Of a stretch of DNA of 25,088 nucleotides, positions 1-8,290 are shown piece by piece. The stretch is from the IMG/VR virus record IMGVR_UViG_3300035198_000110, positions 1 through 25,088 of that record. One strand, written 5' to 3'. Below the pieces are notes generated by a model. It was given only the letters and a program-made list of their open reading frames with translations. It was not told the DNA's origin and ran no database searches. How positions within the stretch are numbered: the first letter of the stretch is position 1; every line of letters begins with the position of its first letter. The position numbers and the translations under genes were made by a program. The stretch comes from a virus.

Positions 1-21
1 ACCCCGCGGGCAACCAGCCGG

Positions 22-573
22 ATGTTGGGGGCGTTTTTGCGCGGGAATGACGTGAAAAGTGCTGACACCGCTACCTTTGGCTGGACCGTCCCAAGTTATG
101 CGGCGATCGCCCTATTTTTTGGGGTGAGCGTTGAGACCGTGAAACGCTGGGCCGCGGCGGGCATGCCACGGCATCGGCCTTATGACCTCGCGCGGATCGT
201 GGCCTGGCTGCGCAGTGAGGGTCCCTGGCGTCCGGGTGCAGAGCGCCCCCAAAGGGCCCGGGTCGACGACATCGGTGCCCGGGCGCTGGCCCGCTGCCGG
301 CAAAACAAGGCGATTATGCTGGATCTCGAGGTTCAGGAGCGGATCGGCTCGGTGGTGCGGCGCGACGCGATCCGGACCGATCTCGGCCGCTTCAGCGCCT
401 TGATCCGCCGCGCGGCCGAGAAGCTGGCAAGCAAATTCGGCGACGAGGCGGCGGCAATCGTCATCCGGGCCATCGACCAAGCGGAGCGGATCACCGATCG
501 GTTGGCAGGCGGCAATGAAAGCAGACCGAAGCACAGACCTGCGAGGCAGCAATCGCGGCGACGCCTGGGCTGA
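22..573 (+). CDS. Terminase small subunit (Nu1-like), probable
   Basis: Probable DNA-recognition subunit of the packaging motor, which would bind the packaging site and hand DNA to the large terminase encoded next. The N-terminal part (about residues 25-65) reads as a helix-turn-helix: SYAAIALFFGVSVETVKRW followed by a basic turn and IVAWLRSEGPW, the layout of Nu1-type winged-helix domains. The rest is helical, with a basic C-terminus. Its place directly before a GpA-type terminase supports the role. The start is uncertain: ATG at 22 has no good Shine-Dalgarno and an in-frame GTG at 52 is an alternative. The length, 183 residues, is normal for the family. It could instead be another small HTH protein, but position makes terminase much the likeliest. 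Confidence 0.75.
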   Translation: MLGAFLRGNDVKSADTATFGWTVPSYAAIALFFGVSVETVKRWAAAGMPRHRPYDLARIVAWLRSEGPWRPGAERPQRARVDDIGARALARCRQNKAIMLDLEVQERIGSVVRRDAIRTDLGRFSALIRRAAEKLASKFGDEAAAIVIRAIDQAERITDRLAGGNESRPKHRPARQQSRRRLG

Positions 574-586
574 GGAGTACCGCGCA

Positions 587-2500
587 ATGCTCGATGGCTG
601 CCGGCCGCGCCGGCGCCGCTCTTGGATCGAGTTTGCGCGCGAAGAGCTGGTCATCCCCAGCGGGCGAATGGCTGGAGAGCGCTTCGACCCCGACTTCCAG
701 CCGAGCCACCGGCTGCTTTTGAAGGAATTCGACAATCCTGTCTGGAATCGTTTCGTGATCACCGGCCCTTCGCAGGACGGCAAGTCACTGTTCGGCCTGG
801 CCGTGCCTTGCATGCGCCACCTCTTCGACTTTGAGCAGACAGTGGGCGTGCTCGTCCCGCGCATGGAGCTGGCGAAGGAGAAGTGGGACCGCGATTTCCG
901 TCCGGCGATCGAGTGTTCGCGCTACGCCTCGCTCTTGCCCCGCGAGGGGTCGGGCTCGCAGGGAGGCCGGTTCGAGTCGATCACCTTCCGCAATGGGGCG
1001 GTGCTGAAGTTCCTCTCCGGCGGCGGCCGGGACAAGAAGCGGGCCTCGTTTACAACTCAGGTGCTCCTTGTCACCGAGACCGATGGTATGGACGAGCCCG
1101 GCGAGCGGTCGCGCGAATCCGACCCCATTACCCAGGCCGAGGCCCGGACCTTGAGCTTCGGCTGGGAGCGGAGGATCTATCTGGAATGCACGGTCTCGAC
1201 CAAGGGAGGACGAATCTGGAAGGAGTATGAGGCCAGCAGCCGTGGCCGGATCGTCCGCCGCTGCCCGTACTGCGGCCGTTGGGTGAGCCCCGAGCGCGAA
1301 CACCTCGTGGGTTGGCAGGATGCCGATAACGAGGTCCAGGCCGACCAGATGGCCCATTTCCGCTGTCCGGAGTGCTCGCACCCCTGGAGCGAGGAAGATC
1401 GGCGCCGGGCCAACAGCACCAGCCGCATCGTCCATCGCGGCCAGGAAGTCACCCCCGAGGGTCACATCGTCGGCGCGGTCACAGATACGCGGACCTGCGG
1501 CGTGCGATGGAGTGCCGTCGATAACCATTTCCTTACCGCCGGATTCATCGGGACCAAGGAATGGGCCGCTGCCCGGGCCGAGAACGAGGAGATGGCCGAC
1601 CGCGAGCTCTGCCAGTTCTTCTGGGCCACGCCGCCATCGCCGATCGGGCTGCACGCTGTGCTGGTGACCTGCGAGGGGCTGATGGGCCGGATGGGTTTCG
1701 GGCCTCGCGGCCAGGTCCCGCGCGACACGGCCTACCTGACGGTCGGGATCGATGTGGGCAAGTGGACTCTGCACTGGATTGCCGTGGCCTGGCTCCTGGA
1801 TGGGCGGGCCCATGTGATCGAGTACGGCAAGCAAAAGACCGAGGCCGGGGCCCTGGGCGCGGAGCTGGCGGTCTACGCCGCCCTGGGGGAGCTGGCCGAG
1901 CGCCTGGAGGCCGGTTTCACTTGGCGAGGCGAGGAACTCCGCGTGCCCGATCAGGTCTGGATCGACTCGGGTTATTTGACGGACACGATCTATCAGGCCT
2001 GCGCGGAGCACGCCCCGCGATTCCGACCGGTCAAGGGACTGGGGAGCGGCCAGCGGAGCGGGGCCCGCTACGTAGCGCCCCGTCAGGCGGGCGGGGCAGT
2101 GGTCCTTACCGGCGAGCAGTGGCACCTAGTCTATCTCAAGGATCGCGGGCTACACATCGTCGAGCTCGGCTCCGATTACTGGAAGACCTGGGCGCGGGAG
2201 CGCCTGATGGTCCCCTTGGGCCAACCCGGGGGCATGACGTTCTTCAAGACGATGCCGCGAGACCACCTCGATTTGACCAGGCAGCTCACTGCCGAAGACC
2301 CCGACGCCGACGGGAAGTGGGTCGCGCATCGCTCCAACAATCACTGGAATGATGCTCTTTACCAGGCATGTGCGGCAGCCAATTTCTGCGGATTCACGCT
2401 TTTGCCCGCGCCTAAGTCGGGCAACGAGCAAGCTCTGGGCCCGATCATTAAGCCGGTTGCCGGCCTCGATGGTCGGCCGTTTTTGATCTCGCAACGCTAA
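587..2500 (+). CDS. Terminase large subunit, GpA family
   Basis: ATP-driven packaging motor and nuclease of the phage head. Numbering from the ATG at 587 (637 residues), the ATPase domain has a Walker A-like GPSQDGKS at about 60-67 and a Walker B-like strand VLLVTETD at about 159-166. A zinc-finger insertion follows with C226/C229 and C260/C263, as in lambda gpA. The C-terminal nuclease-like half carries acidic residues in TVGIDVGK (D389), VWIDSGYL (D460) and NNHWNDALYQA (D589), all typical of GpA proteins. I chose 587 because GAGGAG at 572-577 is 9 nt upstream. An in-frame ATG at 515, overlapping the small subunit by 59 nt, would add 24 residues but has a poor ribosome site. Family assignment is confident; the start is less so. 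Confidence 0.95.
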   Translation: MLDGCRPRRRRSWIEFAREELVIPSGRMAGERFDPDFQPSHRLLLKEFDNPVWNRFVITGPSQDGKSLFGLAVPCMRHLFDFEQTVGVLVPRMELAKEKWDRDFRPAIECSRYASLLPREGSGSQGGRFESITFRNGAVLKFLSGGGRDKKRASFTTQVLLVTETDGMDEPGERSRESDPITQAEARTLSFGWERRIYLECTVSTKGGRIWKEYEASSRGRIVRRCPYCGRWVSPEREHLVGWQDADNEVQADQMAHFRCPECSHPWSEEDRRRANSTSRIVHRGQEVTPEGHIVGAVTDTRTCGVRWSAVDNHFLTAGFIGTKEWAAARAENEEMADRELCQFFWATPPSPIGLHAVLVTCEGLMGRMGFGPRGQVPRDTAYLTVGIDVGKWTLHWIAVAWLLDGRAHVIEYGKQKTEAGALGAELAVYAALGELAERLEAGFTWRGEELRVPDQVWIDSGYLTDTIYQACAEHAPRFRPVKGLGSGQRSGARYVAPRQAGGAVVLTGEQWHLVYLKDRGLHIVELGSDYWKTWARERLMVPLGQPGGMTFFKTMPRDHLDLTRQLTAEDPDADGKWVAHRSNNHWNDALYQACAAANFCGFTLLPAPKSGNEQALGPIIKPVAGLDGRPFLISQR

Positions 2501-2509
2501 GGAAAAACC

Positions 2510-2830
2510 ATGAAAACCAGGACTGTGAAAGCGGAGGCCCTCGCGCAAGGCCCCAGTCCCAGCCCAGATAACCTCCCGGCGGCGATAGTGCCCACGGCGG
2601 TTCGTTCGGTCGCCGTGGAGGTCCCATTGTGTGACCCCCTGGCCAGCGCCTACATGCCCCGGCTGCTCCAGATCGCCCTGCGCGGAGAGACCCAGAAGCG
2701 GATCGTCCAGCAAATCCGCCGCGGCCTGATCGGCGGCGGGCACCGGCTGGCCAATGGCCAATCCGTGCAGAGCAATGCCGACGCCATCCGCTGGCTGCTG
2801 GAGACGATTGCGAGTAAGTGTAGCGCGTAA
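2510..2830 (+). CDS. Small unknown protein between terminase and portal
   Basis: A 106-residue protein I do not recognise. AAGGA just before the ATG gives a good ribosome site, and the gene lies 9 nt after the terminase stop. The first half is rich in Pro and Ala and looks disordered. The second half (about residues 45-103) reads as helices, with a basic stretch TQKRIVQQIRRGL and an amphipathic end AIRWLLETIASK. In lambda-type genomes this slot holds small head-joining genes such as gpW, so a head or neck role is possible, but there is no motif match. The stop codon lies inside a small hairpin (2829-2848, GCTT loop, one G-T pair) with no T-run after it, so it is not an obvious terminator. Confidence 0.65.
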   Translation: MKTRTVKAEALAQGPSPSPDNLPAAIVPTAVRSVAVEVPLCDPLASAYMPRLLQIALRGETQKRIVQQIRRGLIGGGHRLANGQSVQSNADAIRWLLETIASKCSA

Positions 2831-2881
2831 TGCCCCGCTTGGGGTATTCTGAAAAGGCCGCCCGCTCGGCAAACTGCGAGC

Positions 2882-3493
2882 ATGGCGACCGTTCTGCTCG
2901 GCAATTTCTTCGAGTTTGCCTTCCAGCTCAACCGGGTCGACGGCGGGGTAGTTGACGCGGATTCACTCCCCAGCTTCCGCGTGTATGAAGACGGCAGCGA
3001 TGTCGTCATCGAGACCGGGACTTGCTCCAAGCGAGACGATCCCGGGACCATCGGCTACTACGCGGCCCGGTCTCAGACGACCACCGCCAAGGGATACGCA
3101 TCGGCCAAGAACTACCACGTCCGCGTGGAAGCCACAGTTGACGGGGTCAGCAGGGCGGCGGTAATCGGCCGCTTCGCCTGCCAATCCGCGACCGACGTCA
3201 GCCCGACCCCGGCCACGGCCCTAGAAGAGCACCAGGCCGCCTACCTGGCCAATGCCGACTACGACGAAGACGGCTCGCTGGCCAAGTGCCGGGCCTTCAT
3301 CACGGCCTGTCGCTCGCTGTTGGTCTGTCTGCCCAGCCGCATGGCCCGCGGCCAGGCAGGCAACCTGGAGTGGAATGTGGAGGTCCTCAAAGGCGAGCTC
3401 GACCGGGCCCAGGAATGGCTCGCTCTCCACGATGATGCCCCCATCGCCGGGGCCGCGGTCCGCTACCTCGATCTCTCAGCCTTCCGCGATTGA
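2882..3493 (+). CDS. Probable Ig-like virion protein with helical C-terminus (gpW slot)
   Basis: A 203-residue protein with two parts. Residues 1-105 read as a beta-sandwich: a hydrophobic start, then DADSLPSFRVYEDG, a later GTIGYYAARS and a strand ending YHVRVEATVDG. I have seen this pattern in Ig-like N-terminal domains of many phage virion proteins. Residues 120-203 are mostly helical (AKCRAFITACRSLLVCL, then WNVEVLKGELDRAQEWL), which could be a gpW-like joining domain given its position just before the portal gene. The role as head-tail joining or decoration protein is inferred from position and predicted fold only. No clear Shine-Dalgarno precedes the ATG at 2882, and 51 nt separate it from the previous gene, so translation may start elsewhere. 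Confidence 0.6.
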   Translation: MATVLLGNFFEFAFQLNRVDGGVVDADSLPSFRVYEDGSDVVIETGTCSKRDDPGTIGYYAARSQTTTAKGYASAKNYHVRVEATVDGVSRAAVIGRFACQSATDVSPTPATALEEHQAAYLANADYDEDGSLAKCRAFITACRSLLVCLPSRMARGQAGNLEWNVEVLKGELDRAQEWLALHDDAPIAGAAVRYLDLSAFRD

Positions 3494-3501
3494 GGATCGC
3501 C

Positions 3502-5100
3502 GTGTCTCGCCGCCACTTCCCTATCACCGACCCCAACCTAGCCGAAGCCTTCTTCGAGCTCCGCGCCGACTATGACGCCGCCCGGCAGACCCGTTACCGG
3601 CGGACCCGGGCCGGAGTCACCTCGGTAGGGCGGACAGGGGATTGGCACGTCCGCAGCGAGGGCGACCTGTTTCGGATGATGGAGTACAGCCGCGATTTCA
3701 TGCGCAACGACATGGTCCTGCCCCAGGCCGTGCGGCGTTTGGTTGCCAATGTGCTTCAGGGCGGCTTTACCCCCGATCCGAACACCGGCGATCGCGAAAT
3801 CGATCTTCAACTGCTCGCCCGGTGGAACCAATGGGCGGGGATGGACGGCCGCGGCCGGTGCGACCTGGCCGGCGAGGCGAGCTTCCATGATCTGGAGAAG
3901 CTGGCCCTCTTGCAGGTGATCGTCGACGGCGACATCTGCTTCCTGCCAATCGACGAGGCCGACGCCCTGGAGTCCATGGAGGCCCATCGGCTTCGCACGC
4001 CCAACAATACCAGCCGCAACGTGGTCTTCGGCGTGCTCTTGGACGAGAACCGCCGCCGCCTGGAATACTGGTTCACCCGCGATGAGATCGCCCCCACGGC
4101 CCCGGTGAGTCGCGTGGCCGATGTGAGACGGGTGGCCGCGCGCAGCGAAGAGGGCGACCGCCAGGTCTTTCATCTGTACCGTCCGGAGCGGACCAGCCAG
4201 ACCCGGGGGATCACTCACTTCGCGCCCTTCATGAACGCCCTGGGCATGCTAGACGAAATCCAGTTCGCCACGCTCGTCCAGCGACAGATTGTGAGCTGCT
4301 TCGGGTTCATCCGCGAGCTGCCCCCCAGCTTCCGCGGTGGGGCCCCGGCCCCGACCGGCGCGACCTCGACCGAACAACTGGCCGACGGCACCGTGCGGAC
4401 CCTGATGGGAATCGGGCCGGGCATGGAGATCCAGACCCGCCCCGGGGAAAAGGTGACCGCCTTTTCGCCGAACATTCCCAATCCCGAATACTTCCCGCAT
4501 ACCTTACTGATACTCACCTTCATCGCCATCAATCTCGACCTGCCGGTCCAGGTGCTGCTGCTTGACGCCAAGCAGACCAATTTCAGCGGCTGGCGAGGGG
4601 CGATCGACCAGGCCCGGCTCGGGCTCCGCCAGATCCAACGGTGGCTGGCCGATTGGTTTCACCGCGAGGTCTGGCGGTGGCGAGTACGACGAGCCATGGC
4701 TGAGGACGCGGCCCTGCGGGCGGCTGCGAATCGCGGCGACGTGGCTATCTTTGCCCATGTCTGGAAGCTCCCCCGCTGGCCCTACATTCAGCCGGTTGAG
4801 GACGTCACCAGCGATCTGATGCGGCTCCGCGGGCTCTTGGCCTCGCCCACCACTGTGGTCGCCGAGCGAGGCGACCAGGACTTTTCGGAGATCGTTGATG
4901 GGACGATCCGCGACAACCGCTACGCCATCGAGCAAGCAAAGACGGCCGCCGCTGAGATTAACCGCCAATTCCCCGAGGACCGGTCGCCCGTGGATTGGCG
5001 GGAGGTCCTCGTCTTGCCCACGCCGGACCGGATCAATCTGACCCTGACTTCTCCGATGGAGCCCCAACCGACGGGAGCCGCCAATGGTGCTGCCAACTGA
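3502..5100 (+). CDS. Portal protein, lambda gpB family
   Basis: Forms the ring at the capsid vertex through which DNA is packaged and to which the tail attaches. The sequence has the lambda-portal layout: a basic N-terminus with EYSRDFMRNDMVLPQAVRRL, a middle part with DGDICFLPID and SMEAHRLRTPNN, then the family signature NFSGWRGAIDQARLGLRQIQ (N360-G363 at its start) followed by the Trp-rich WLADWFHREVWRW. About 532 residues matches lambda gpB (533). I prefer GTG at 3502, which has GAGGA at 3492-3496. A TTG at 3490, overlapping the previous stop, is the alternative and adds four residues. The 3' end overlaps the protease gene by 17 nt, which suggests coupled translation. Confidence 0.93.
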   Translation: MSRRHFPITDPNLAEAFFELRADYDAARQTRYRRTRAGVTSVGRTGDWHVRSEGDLFRMMEYSRDFMRNDMVLPQAVRRLVANVLQGGFTPDPNTGDREIDLQLLARWNQWAGMDGRGRCDLAGEASFHDLEKLALLQVIVDGDICFLPIDEADALESMEAHRLRTPNNTSRNVVFGVLLDENRRRLEYWFTRDEIAPTAPVSRVADVRRVAARSEEGDRQVFHLYRPERTSQTRGITHFAPFMNALGMLDEIQFATLVQRQIVSCFGFIRELPPSFRGGAPAPTGATSTEQLADGTVRTLMGIGPGMEIQTRPGEKVTAFSPNIPNPEYFPHTLLILTFIAINLDLPVQVLLLDAKQTNFSGWRGAIDQARLGLRQIQRWLADWFHREVWRWRVRRAMAEDAALRAAANRGDVAIFAHVWKLPRWPYIQPVEDVTSDLMRLRGLLASPTTVVAERGDQDFSEIVDGTIRDNRYAIEQAKTAAAEINRQFPEDRSPVDWREVLVLPTPDRINLTLTSPMEPQPTGAANGAAN

Positions 5101-6412
5101 GCTTGCCTCGCTGGCCATCCCGCGCCTGGAGGAATATTTCGGCCTATGGGCGATCGGCGACGAGGAGTTCCGCCGGCTAGTCGCCGAGGCGAAGGGGCTC
5201 AATCTCACCATCCATGTCGCGGCCAGCCAGGCCGCGGGGCCGCCGAGCCCCGGCCGGGGCGTGCGCCCTTATGAAAGGATCGAGGGCGTGGCCGTGATTT
5301 CGATCGTCGGGGCCATGATGAAGCAAGAGAGCTCGTTCGGGGGCACGAGCTCGGTGGTCATCCGCCGCCAGGTCCGCGAGGCCGCGGCCCGGAAAGACGT
5401 GGCGGCGATACTCTTGAAGATCGACAGCCCCGGCGGGACCGCGGCCGGGACGCCCGACCTCGCCGAGGATGTGTTTAACGCGGCGGCGCGCAAACCAGTC
5501 TGGGCCTACATCGAGGACCTCGGCGCGTCGGCCGCCTACTGGGTCGCCAGTCAGGCCCGCAAGCTCTTTGCCTCGGCCCCCACGCTGGTCGGTTCGATCG
5601 GCACTTACGGCGTGATCGCGGACTTCTCCGCCGCAGCGGCCATGGAGGGCGTGAAGGTCCACGTCTTGCGCGCAGGCAAATTCAAGGGGGCGGGCGAGCC
5701 GGGGACCGAAATCACCGCGGAGCAACTTGCCGAATGGCAGCGGCGCGTGGACGGGATCAATGAGTTCTTCCTGGCAGCGGTCAGCAAGGGCCGCCGCCTT
5801 TCTATCGAACGAGTCCGGGAGCTGGCCGACGGCCGGCTCCAGCTTGCCGAAGACGCCCTCGCCATGGGCCTAATCGATGGCGTCCAGTCGTTTGACGATA
5901 CGCTGGCTCAACTTGTCCGCTTGACGAAAGGACCCAGGAAAATGAGCGATGAAAATCCGACCGGGACCGTCCTCTCCGCGGCTCCCGGGCCCGCGAGTTA
6001 CCAGGAGATCAAGGACGCATGCGTCGGATGCGACGCCGACTTCCTCTGCCGCCAGCTCGAGCACAAGGCGACGCTGGAAGAGGCCCGCAAGGGGTGGATG
6101 GCCGAGCAGGCCAACCGCCTGGCCGAGAGCCAGAAGGCGCTGAAGACCGCCGAGGCCAAGGCCGAGGAGGCCCGCGCCGCCGCGGCCAAGCCCCGATCCG
6201 GTATCGAGCCGGTCGGGACCCGCAATGCCGGGACCGCGGCCGACGATGCTGATCCAATCGCCGCCTTCGAGCAGCTCGTGGCCGAGCATGAGAAACGGGG
6301 ACTGGCCCGGCCCAAGGCGATCGCCAAGGCCGTCAAGGAGGACCCCGAGGCCCACCGCGCGTATCTGGATGCCTACAACGCCAGGTTCGGCCGGCCGGGC
6401 CTGGGGCGGTGA
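5084..6412 (+). CDS. Head maturation protease, S49/SppA-like (lambda gpC type) with scaffold tail
   Basis: Serine protease that would process the portal and scaffold during procapsid maturation. Residues 60-285 form an SppA-like domain: LKIDSPGGTAAG, then the nucleophile region LGASAAYW with S149, then VGSIGTYGV, then the general-base lysine in AGKFKGAG (K201). The S149-K201 spacing of 52 equals that of the Ser/Lys dyad in Bacillus SppA (S147/K199), so the active site appears intact. From about residue 287 the protein changes to a charged, Ala/Glu/Lys-rich helical region, as in lambda C, whose C-terminus is the Nu3 scaffold. The total length, 442 residues, is close to lambda gpC. It overlaps the portal gene by 17 nt. 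Confidence 0.92.
   Translation: MVLPTELASLAIPRLEEYFGLWAIGDEEFRRLVAEAKGLNLTIHVAASQAAGPPSPGRGVRPYERIEGVAVISIVGAMMKQESSFGGTSSVVIRRQVREAAARKDVAAILLKIDSPGGTAAGTPDLAEDVFNAAARKPVWAYIEDLGASAAYWVASQARKLFASAPTLVGSIGTYGVIADFSAAAAMEGVKVHVLRAGKFKGAGEPGTEITAEQLAEWQRRVDGINEFFLAAVSKGRRLSIERVRELADGRLQLAEDALAMGLIDGVQSFDDTLAQLVRLTKGPRKMSDENPTGTVLSAAPGPASYQEIKDACVGCDADFLCRQLEHKATLEEARKGWMAEQANRLAESQKALKTAEAKAEEARAAAAKPRSGIEPVGTRNAGTAADDADPIAAFEQLVAEHEKRGLARPKAIAKAVKEDPEAHRAYLDAYNARFGRPGLGR
5942..6412 (+). CDS. Nested in-frame scaffold protein (Nu3-like), probable
   Basis: An internal ATG (codon 287 of the protease gene) is preceded by AAAGGA at 5927-5932, 9 nt upstream, and would give a 156-residue protein identical to the protease C-terminus. 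This is how lambda makes its scaffold Nu3 inside gene C. The segment fits a scaffold: acidic start, a long Ala/Glu/Lys coiled-coil-like stretch (about 40-85 of the nested protein), a flexible linker, and a basic helical C-terminus (RPKAIAKAVKEDPEAHRAYL) that could bind capsid protein. Seen in the sequence: the start codon, the ribosome site, and the compositional break at the junction. Inferred: that the internal start is used. Confidence 0.55.
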   Translation: MSDENPTGTVLSAAPGPASYQEIKDACVGCDADFLCRQLEHKATLEEARKGWMAEQANRLAESQKALKTAEAKAEEARAAAAKPRSGIEPVGTRNAGTAADDADPIAAFEQLVAEHEKRGLARPKAIAKAVKEDPEAHRAYLDAYNARFGRPGLGR

Positions 6413-6450
6413 GCCAACCGACCTACCCCTCTTACAAACAGGAGTTTCCC

Positions 6451-6834
6451 ATGACCCAGTACGTTGAAGGGCCCGTCAAGACCTTCCTCTCCGGAGCGGC
6501 GATCGGGGCCCATTTGCGCGTCAAGCTCGTTTCCGGGGTCCTTCAGTTGGCGGGAGTCGCGGATGATGACCTCGGTGTCACGGAGCAGGCGAGCTTCGCC
6601 GCCAACGAACCCCAGGCCGTCCGGCTCCGCACGGCCCCCGGCACGCTGAAGATGATCGCCGACGGCTCGACGATCACCGCCGGCGGCGCAGTCCGCACCG
6701 CGGCCTCGGGCAAGGTCGCCTCGACCAACGCCTCGGGCAGCCGGCCCCGCGGCATCGCCCTGGAAGCCTCGACCGCCGACGGCGACTTGATCGAGGTCCT
6801 CCAGAGCGGCACGGGACACACCAGCACTACCTGA
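6451..6834 (+). CDS. Capsid decoration protein, DUF2190-like
   Basis: A small beta-rich protein of 127 residues between the protease/scaffold and the major capsid gene, the slot of decoration (cement) proteins such as lambda gpD. The pattern GAAIGAHLRVKLVSGVLQLAG, then GVTEQASFAANEPQAVRL, then TAGGAVRTAASGKV, ending RPRGIALEASTADGDLIEVL, resembles DUF2190 phage proteins (beta-barrel, Gly-rich turns, a late GIALE motif). I chose ATG 6451 because AGGAG lies at 6440-6444. An upstream in-frame ATG at 6409 has no better ribosome site and would overlap the previous gene. The family call is from recall of the pattern, and the role follows from position. Confidence 0.7.
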   Translation: MTQYVEGPVKTFLSGAAIGAHLRVKLVSGVLQLAGVADDDLGVTEQASFAANEPQAVRLRTAPGTLKMIADGSTITAGGAVRTAASGKVASTNASGSRPRGIALEASTADGDLIEVLQSGTGHTSTT

Positions 6835-6852
6835 GTTTCCAGCACGACACGC

Positions 6853-6888
6853 GGCCCGTGATCCGGTCTCAAGGAAACCGGTCGGGCC
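6853..6888 (+). promoter_or_regulatory. Hairpin in the leader of the major capsid gene
   Basis: A two-part hairpin: outer stem GGCCCG (6853-6858) with CGGGCC (6883-6888) and inner stem CCGGT (6863-6867) with ACCGG (6877-6881), with an asymmetric internal loop. It ends 6 nt before the strong Shine-Dalgarno AAGGAGGG (6895-6902) of the capsid gene. No T-run follows, so it is not an intrinsic terminator. It may be an mRNA processing or stability element for the most heavily expressed gene, but this is inference. Confidence 0.4.
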
Positions 6889-6908
6889 GACAAGAAGGAG
6901 GGCAATCC

Positions 6909-7889
6909 ATGCCTGCACCAACTACTTCTCTAGCCTCCCTGCGCCCGGACCTCGGGGGGACGATGTTCCAGCTCGACCTGGCCGCCGAACGGATGGGCTT
7001 TATCGGCCTGCGGGTCATGCCTCCCTTCGAGGCGGCCAAGCAGGCCGGGACCTTCGGCAAGGTCGCCCTGGAGCAGCTCCTAAAGGTCCCCGAGACCCGC
7101 CGTGCCCCGCGGTCGAATTACAACCGGATCCAATGGGAGTTTCAGGACGCTTCCTACGCGACGGAAGAGCACGGGCTTGAGGGTCCAGTGGACGATCGCC
7201 AGGCCGTGGCCTACCGCTCCTATTTCGACGCCGAGCAGGCCACGGCGAATATCGTCCGCGACAACGTGCTCCGGGCCATGGAGATCCGGATCGCGGCCAA
7301 GCTCTTCGACACCGCGACGTACACCGGCGCGAATCTCACGCTGGATATCGTCCAAGAGTGGGACGACGCCACCAACGCCGTGCCCGTCAATGACGTGGAT
7401 TTCGCCAAGACGAAGGTCTGGACGAACACCGGCCTCTGGCCGAACGCGATTGTAATGAGCCGCAATACGTTCAACTTGCTCCGCAAGTGTGACCAGATTA
7501 TCGATCGCATCGCAGCCCAGGGGGCCGGGGACCGGATCCGGGCCGGCGACATCACCGCCGCCCAGATCGCCGCCTGCTTTGACCTCCGCTACGTGTTCGT
7601 GGCCGGGTCGGCCAAGGACTCGGCCAAGGAAGGCCAGACCCGCTCCATTGCCTCGATCTGGTCGGACAACATGGCCTCCGTGCTCCGCGTGGCGGAGACG
7701 GACAACATCGAGGAGCCCTGCTGGGGCCGCTGCATCCACTGGAGCGAGGACGGGTCGGAGATCGGCGGGGCCATCGAGTCCTACCGCGACGAGAGCGCGC
7801 GGAGCGACATCATCCGCGTCCGCATGGACACGCATGAGAAAGTCATCTACACCGAGCTGGCCTTCCTGCTGACCGATGTGCTGACCTGA
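6909..7889 (+). CDS. Major capsid protein (HK97-fold, inferred)
   Basis: The main shell subunit, 326 residues. Support: its position after protease, scaffold and decoration genes; the very strong Shine-Dalgarno AAGGAGGG 6 nt before the ATG at 6909; and sequence style. The N-terminal region holds ASLRPDLGG and then FGKVALEQLLKVPETRRAPR, resembling the N-arm and E-loop area of many capsid proteins. The middle has QATANIVRDNVLRAMEIRIAAK, a spine-helix-like segment, then WPNAIVMSRNTFNLLRKCD, typical of the P-domain/A-domain of this group, and a late YVFVAGSAKDSAKEG plus a closing beta-rich part. ORF extension upstream to 6858 is unlikely because it would read through the leader hairpin. The family subgroup is not assigned. 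Confidence 0.88.
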   Translation: MPAPTTSLASLRPDLGGTMFQLDLAAERMGFIGLRVMPPFEAAKQAGTFGKVALEQLLKVPETRRAPRSNYNRIQWEFQDASYATEEHGLEGPVDDRQAVAYRSYFDAEQATANIVRDNVLRAMEIRIAAKLFDTATYTGANLTLDIVQEWDDATNAVPVNDVDFAKTKVWTNTGLWPNAIVMSRNTFNLLRKCDQIIDRIAAQGAGDRIRAGDITAAQIAACFDLRYVFVAGSAKDSAKEGQTRSIASIWSDNMASVLRVAETDNIEEPCWGRCIHWSEDGSEIGGAIESYRDESARSDIIRVRMDTHEKVIYTELAFLLTDVLT

Positions 7890-7891
7890 CC

Positions 7892-8290
7892 ATGACCGTG
7901 GCGACCTCTGCCTTTGATCGCCTCTTTGCCGCCGCCGGCTTGGGGCCGCTCCTGGACCAGTTCGGTGTTGCCTGCACCTTTGTCCCCAGGAGCGGCCCGG
8001 CCCGCGCCGTGGTCGCCGTGATCGAGTACGTGCGCGAGGAGGACCGCCAGGGCGAGGCCCAGGAGCATCAGAAGGAACGCTGCTGGATCACGGTCTTCCG
8101 CAACGAGGCGGCCGCCCGCGGCGGGATCGCCGTGATCCAGCGGGGCGACGCCTTCGAGGGCCCGGAGGATACGACCAGCACCCGCTGGAGCTTCGCGGGC
8201 CAGGTCCGCAGCCGATCCGCCGAAGCCTGGGATCTCCTGTTCGAGCGGGTCCGTCCCACCCGGGTCGGGCCGCGCACGGGAGGTGGATGA
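7892..8290 (+). CDS. Probable head-tail connector protein (gpFII-like slot)
   Basis: A 132-residue protein that begins 2 nt after the capsid stop. The N-terminal 30 residues look helical (FDRLFAAAGLGPLLDQFG). The rest is beta-rich, with CWITVFRNEAA and RWSFAGQVRSRSAEAWDLLFERV. Order and size match the gpFII / connector position of lambda-like phages, where a small beta-barrel joins head and tail. I see no diagnostic motif, so the role rests on position. The ribosome site is weak, which suggests translational coupling with the capsid gene. The basic, Gly-rich C-terminus ends in the start of the next gene (ATGA overlap). Confidence 0.6.
   Translation: MTVATSAFDRLFAAAGLGPLLDQFGVACTFVPRSGPARAVVAVIEYVREEDRQGEAQEHQKERCWITVFRNEAAARGGIAVIQRGDAFEGPEDTTSTRWSFAGQVRSRSAEAWDLLFERVRPTRVGPRTGGG

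Noticed and set aside
785-2125. Long open frame of 446 codons on the minus strand within the large terminase
   Set aside because: It is an antisense shadow of a GC-rich gene. The plus strand holds clear GpA motifs, and the antisense product is a Gly/Ala/Leu-rich sequence with no recognisable domain.
2829-2848. Hairpin at the end of the gene at 2510 as a transcription terminator
   Set aside because: The stem is followed by CTGAAAAGG, not a T-run, and the late operon must continue through it.
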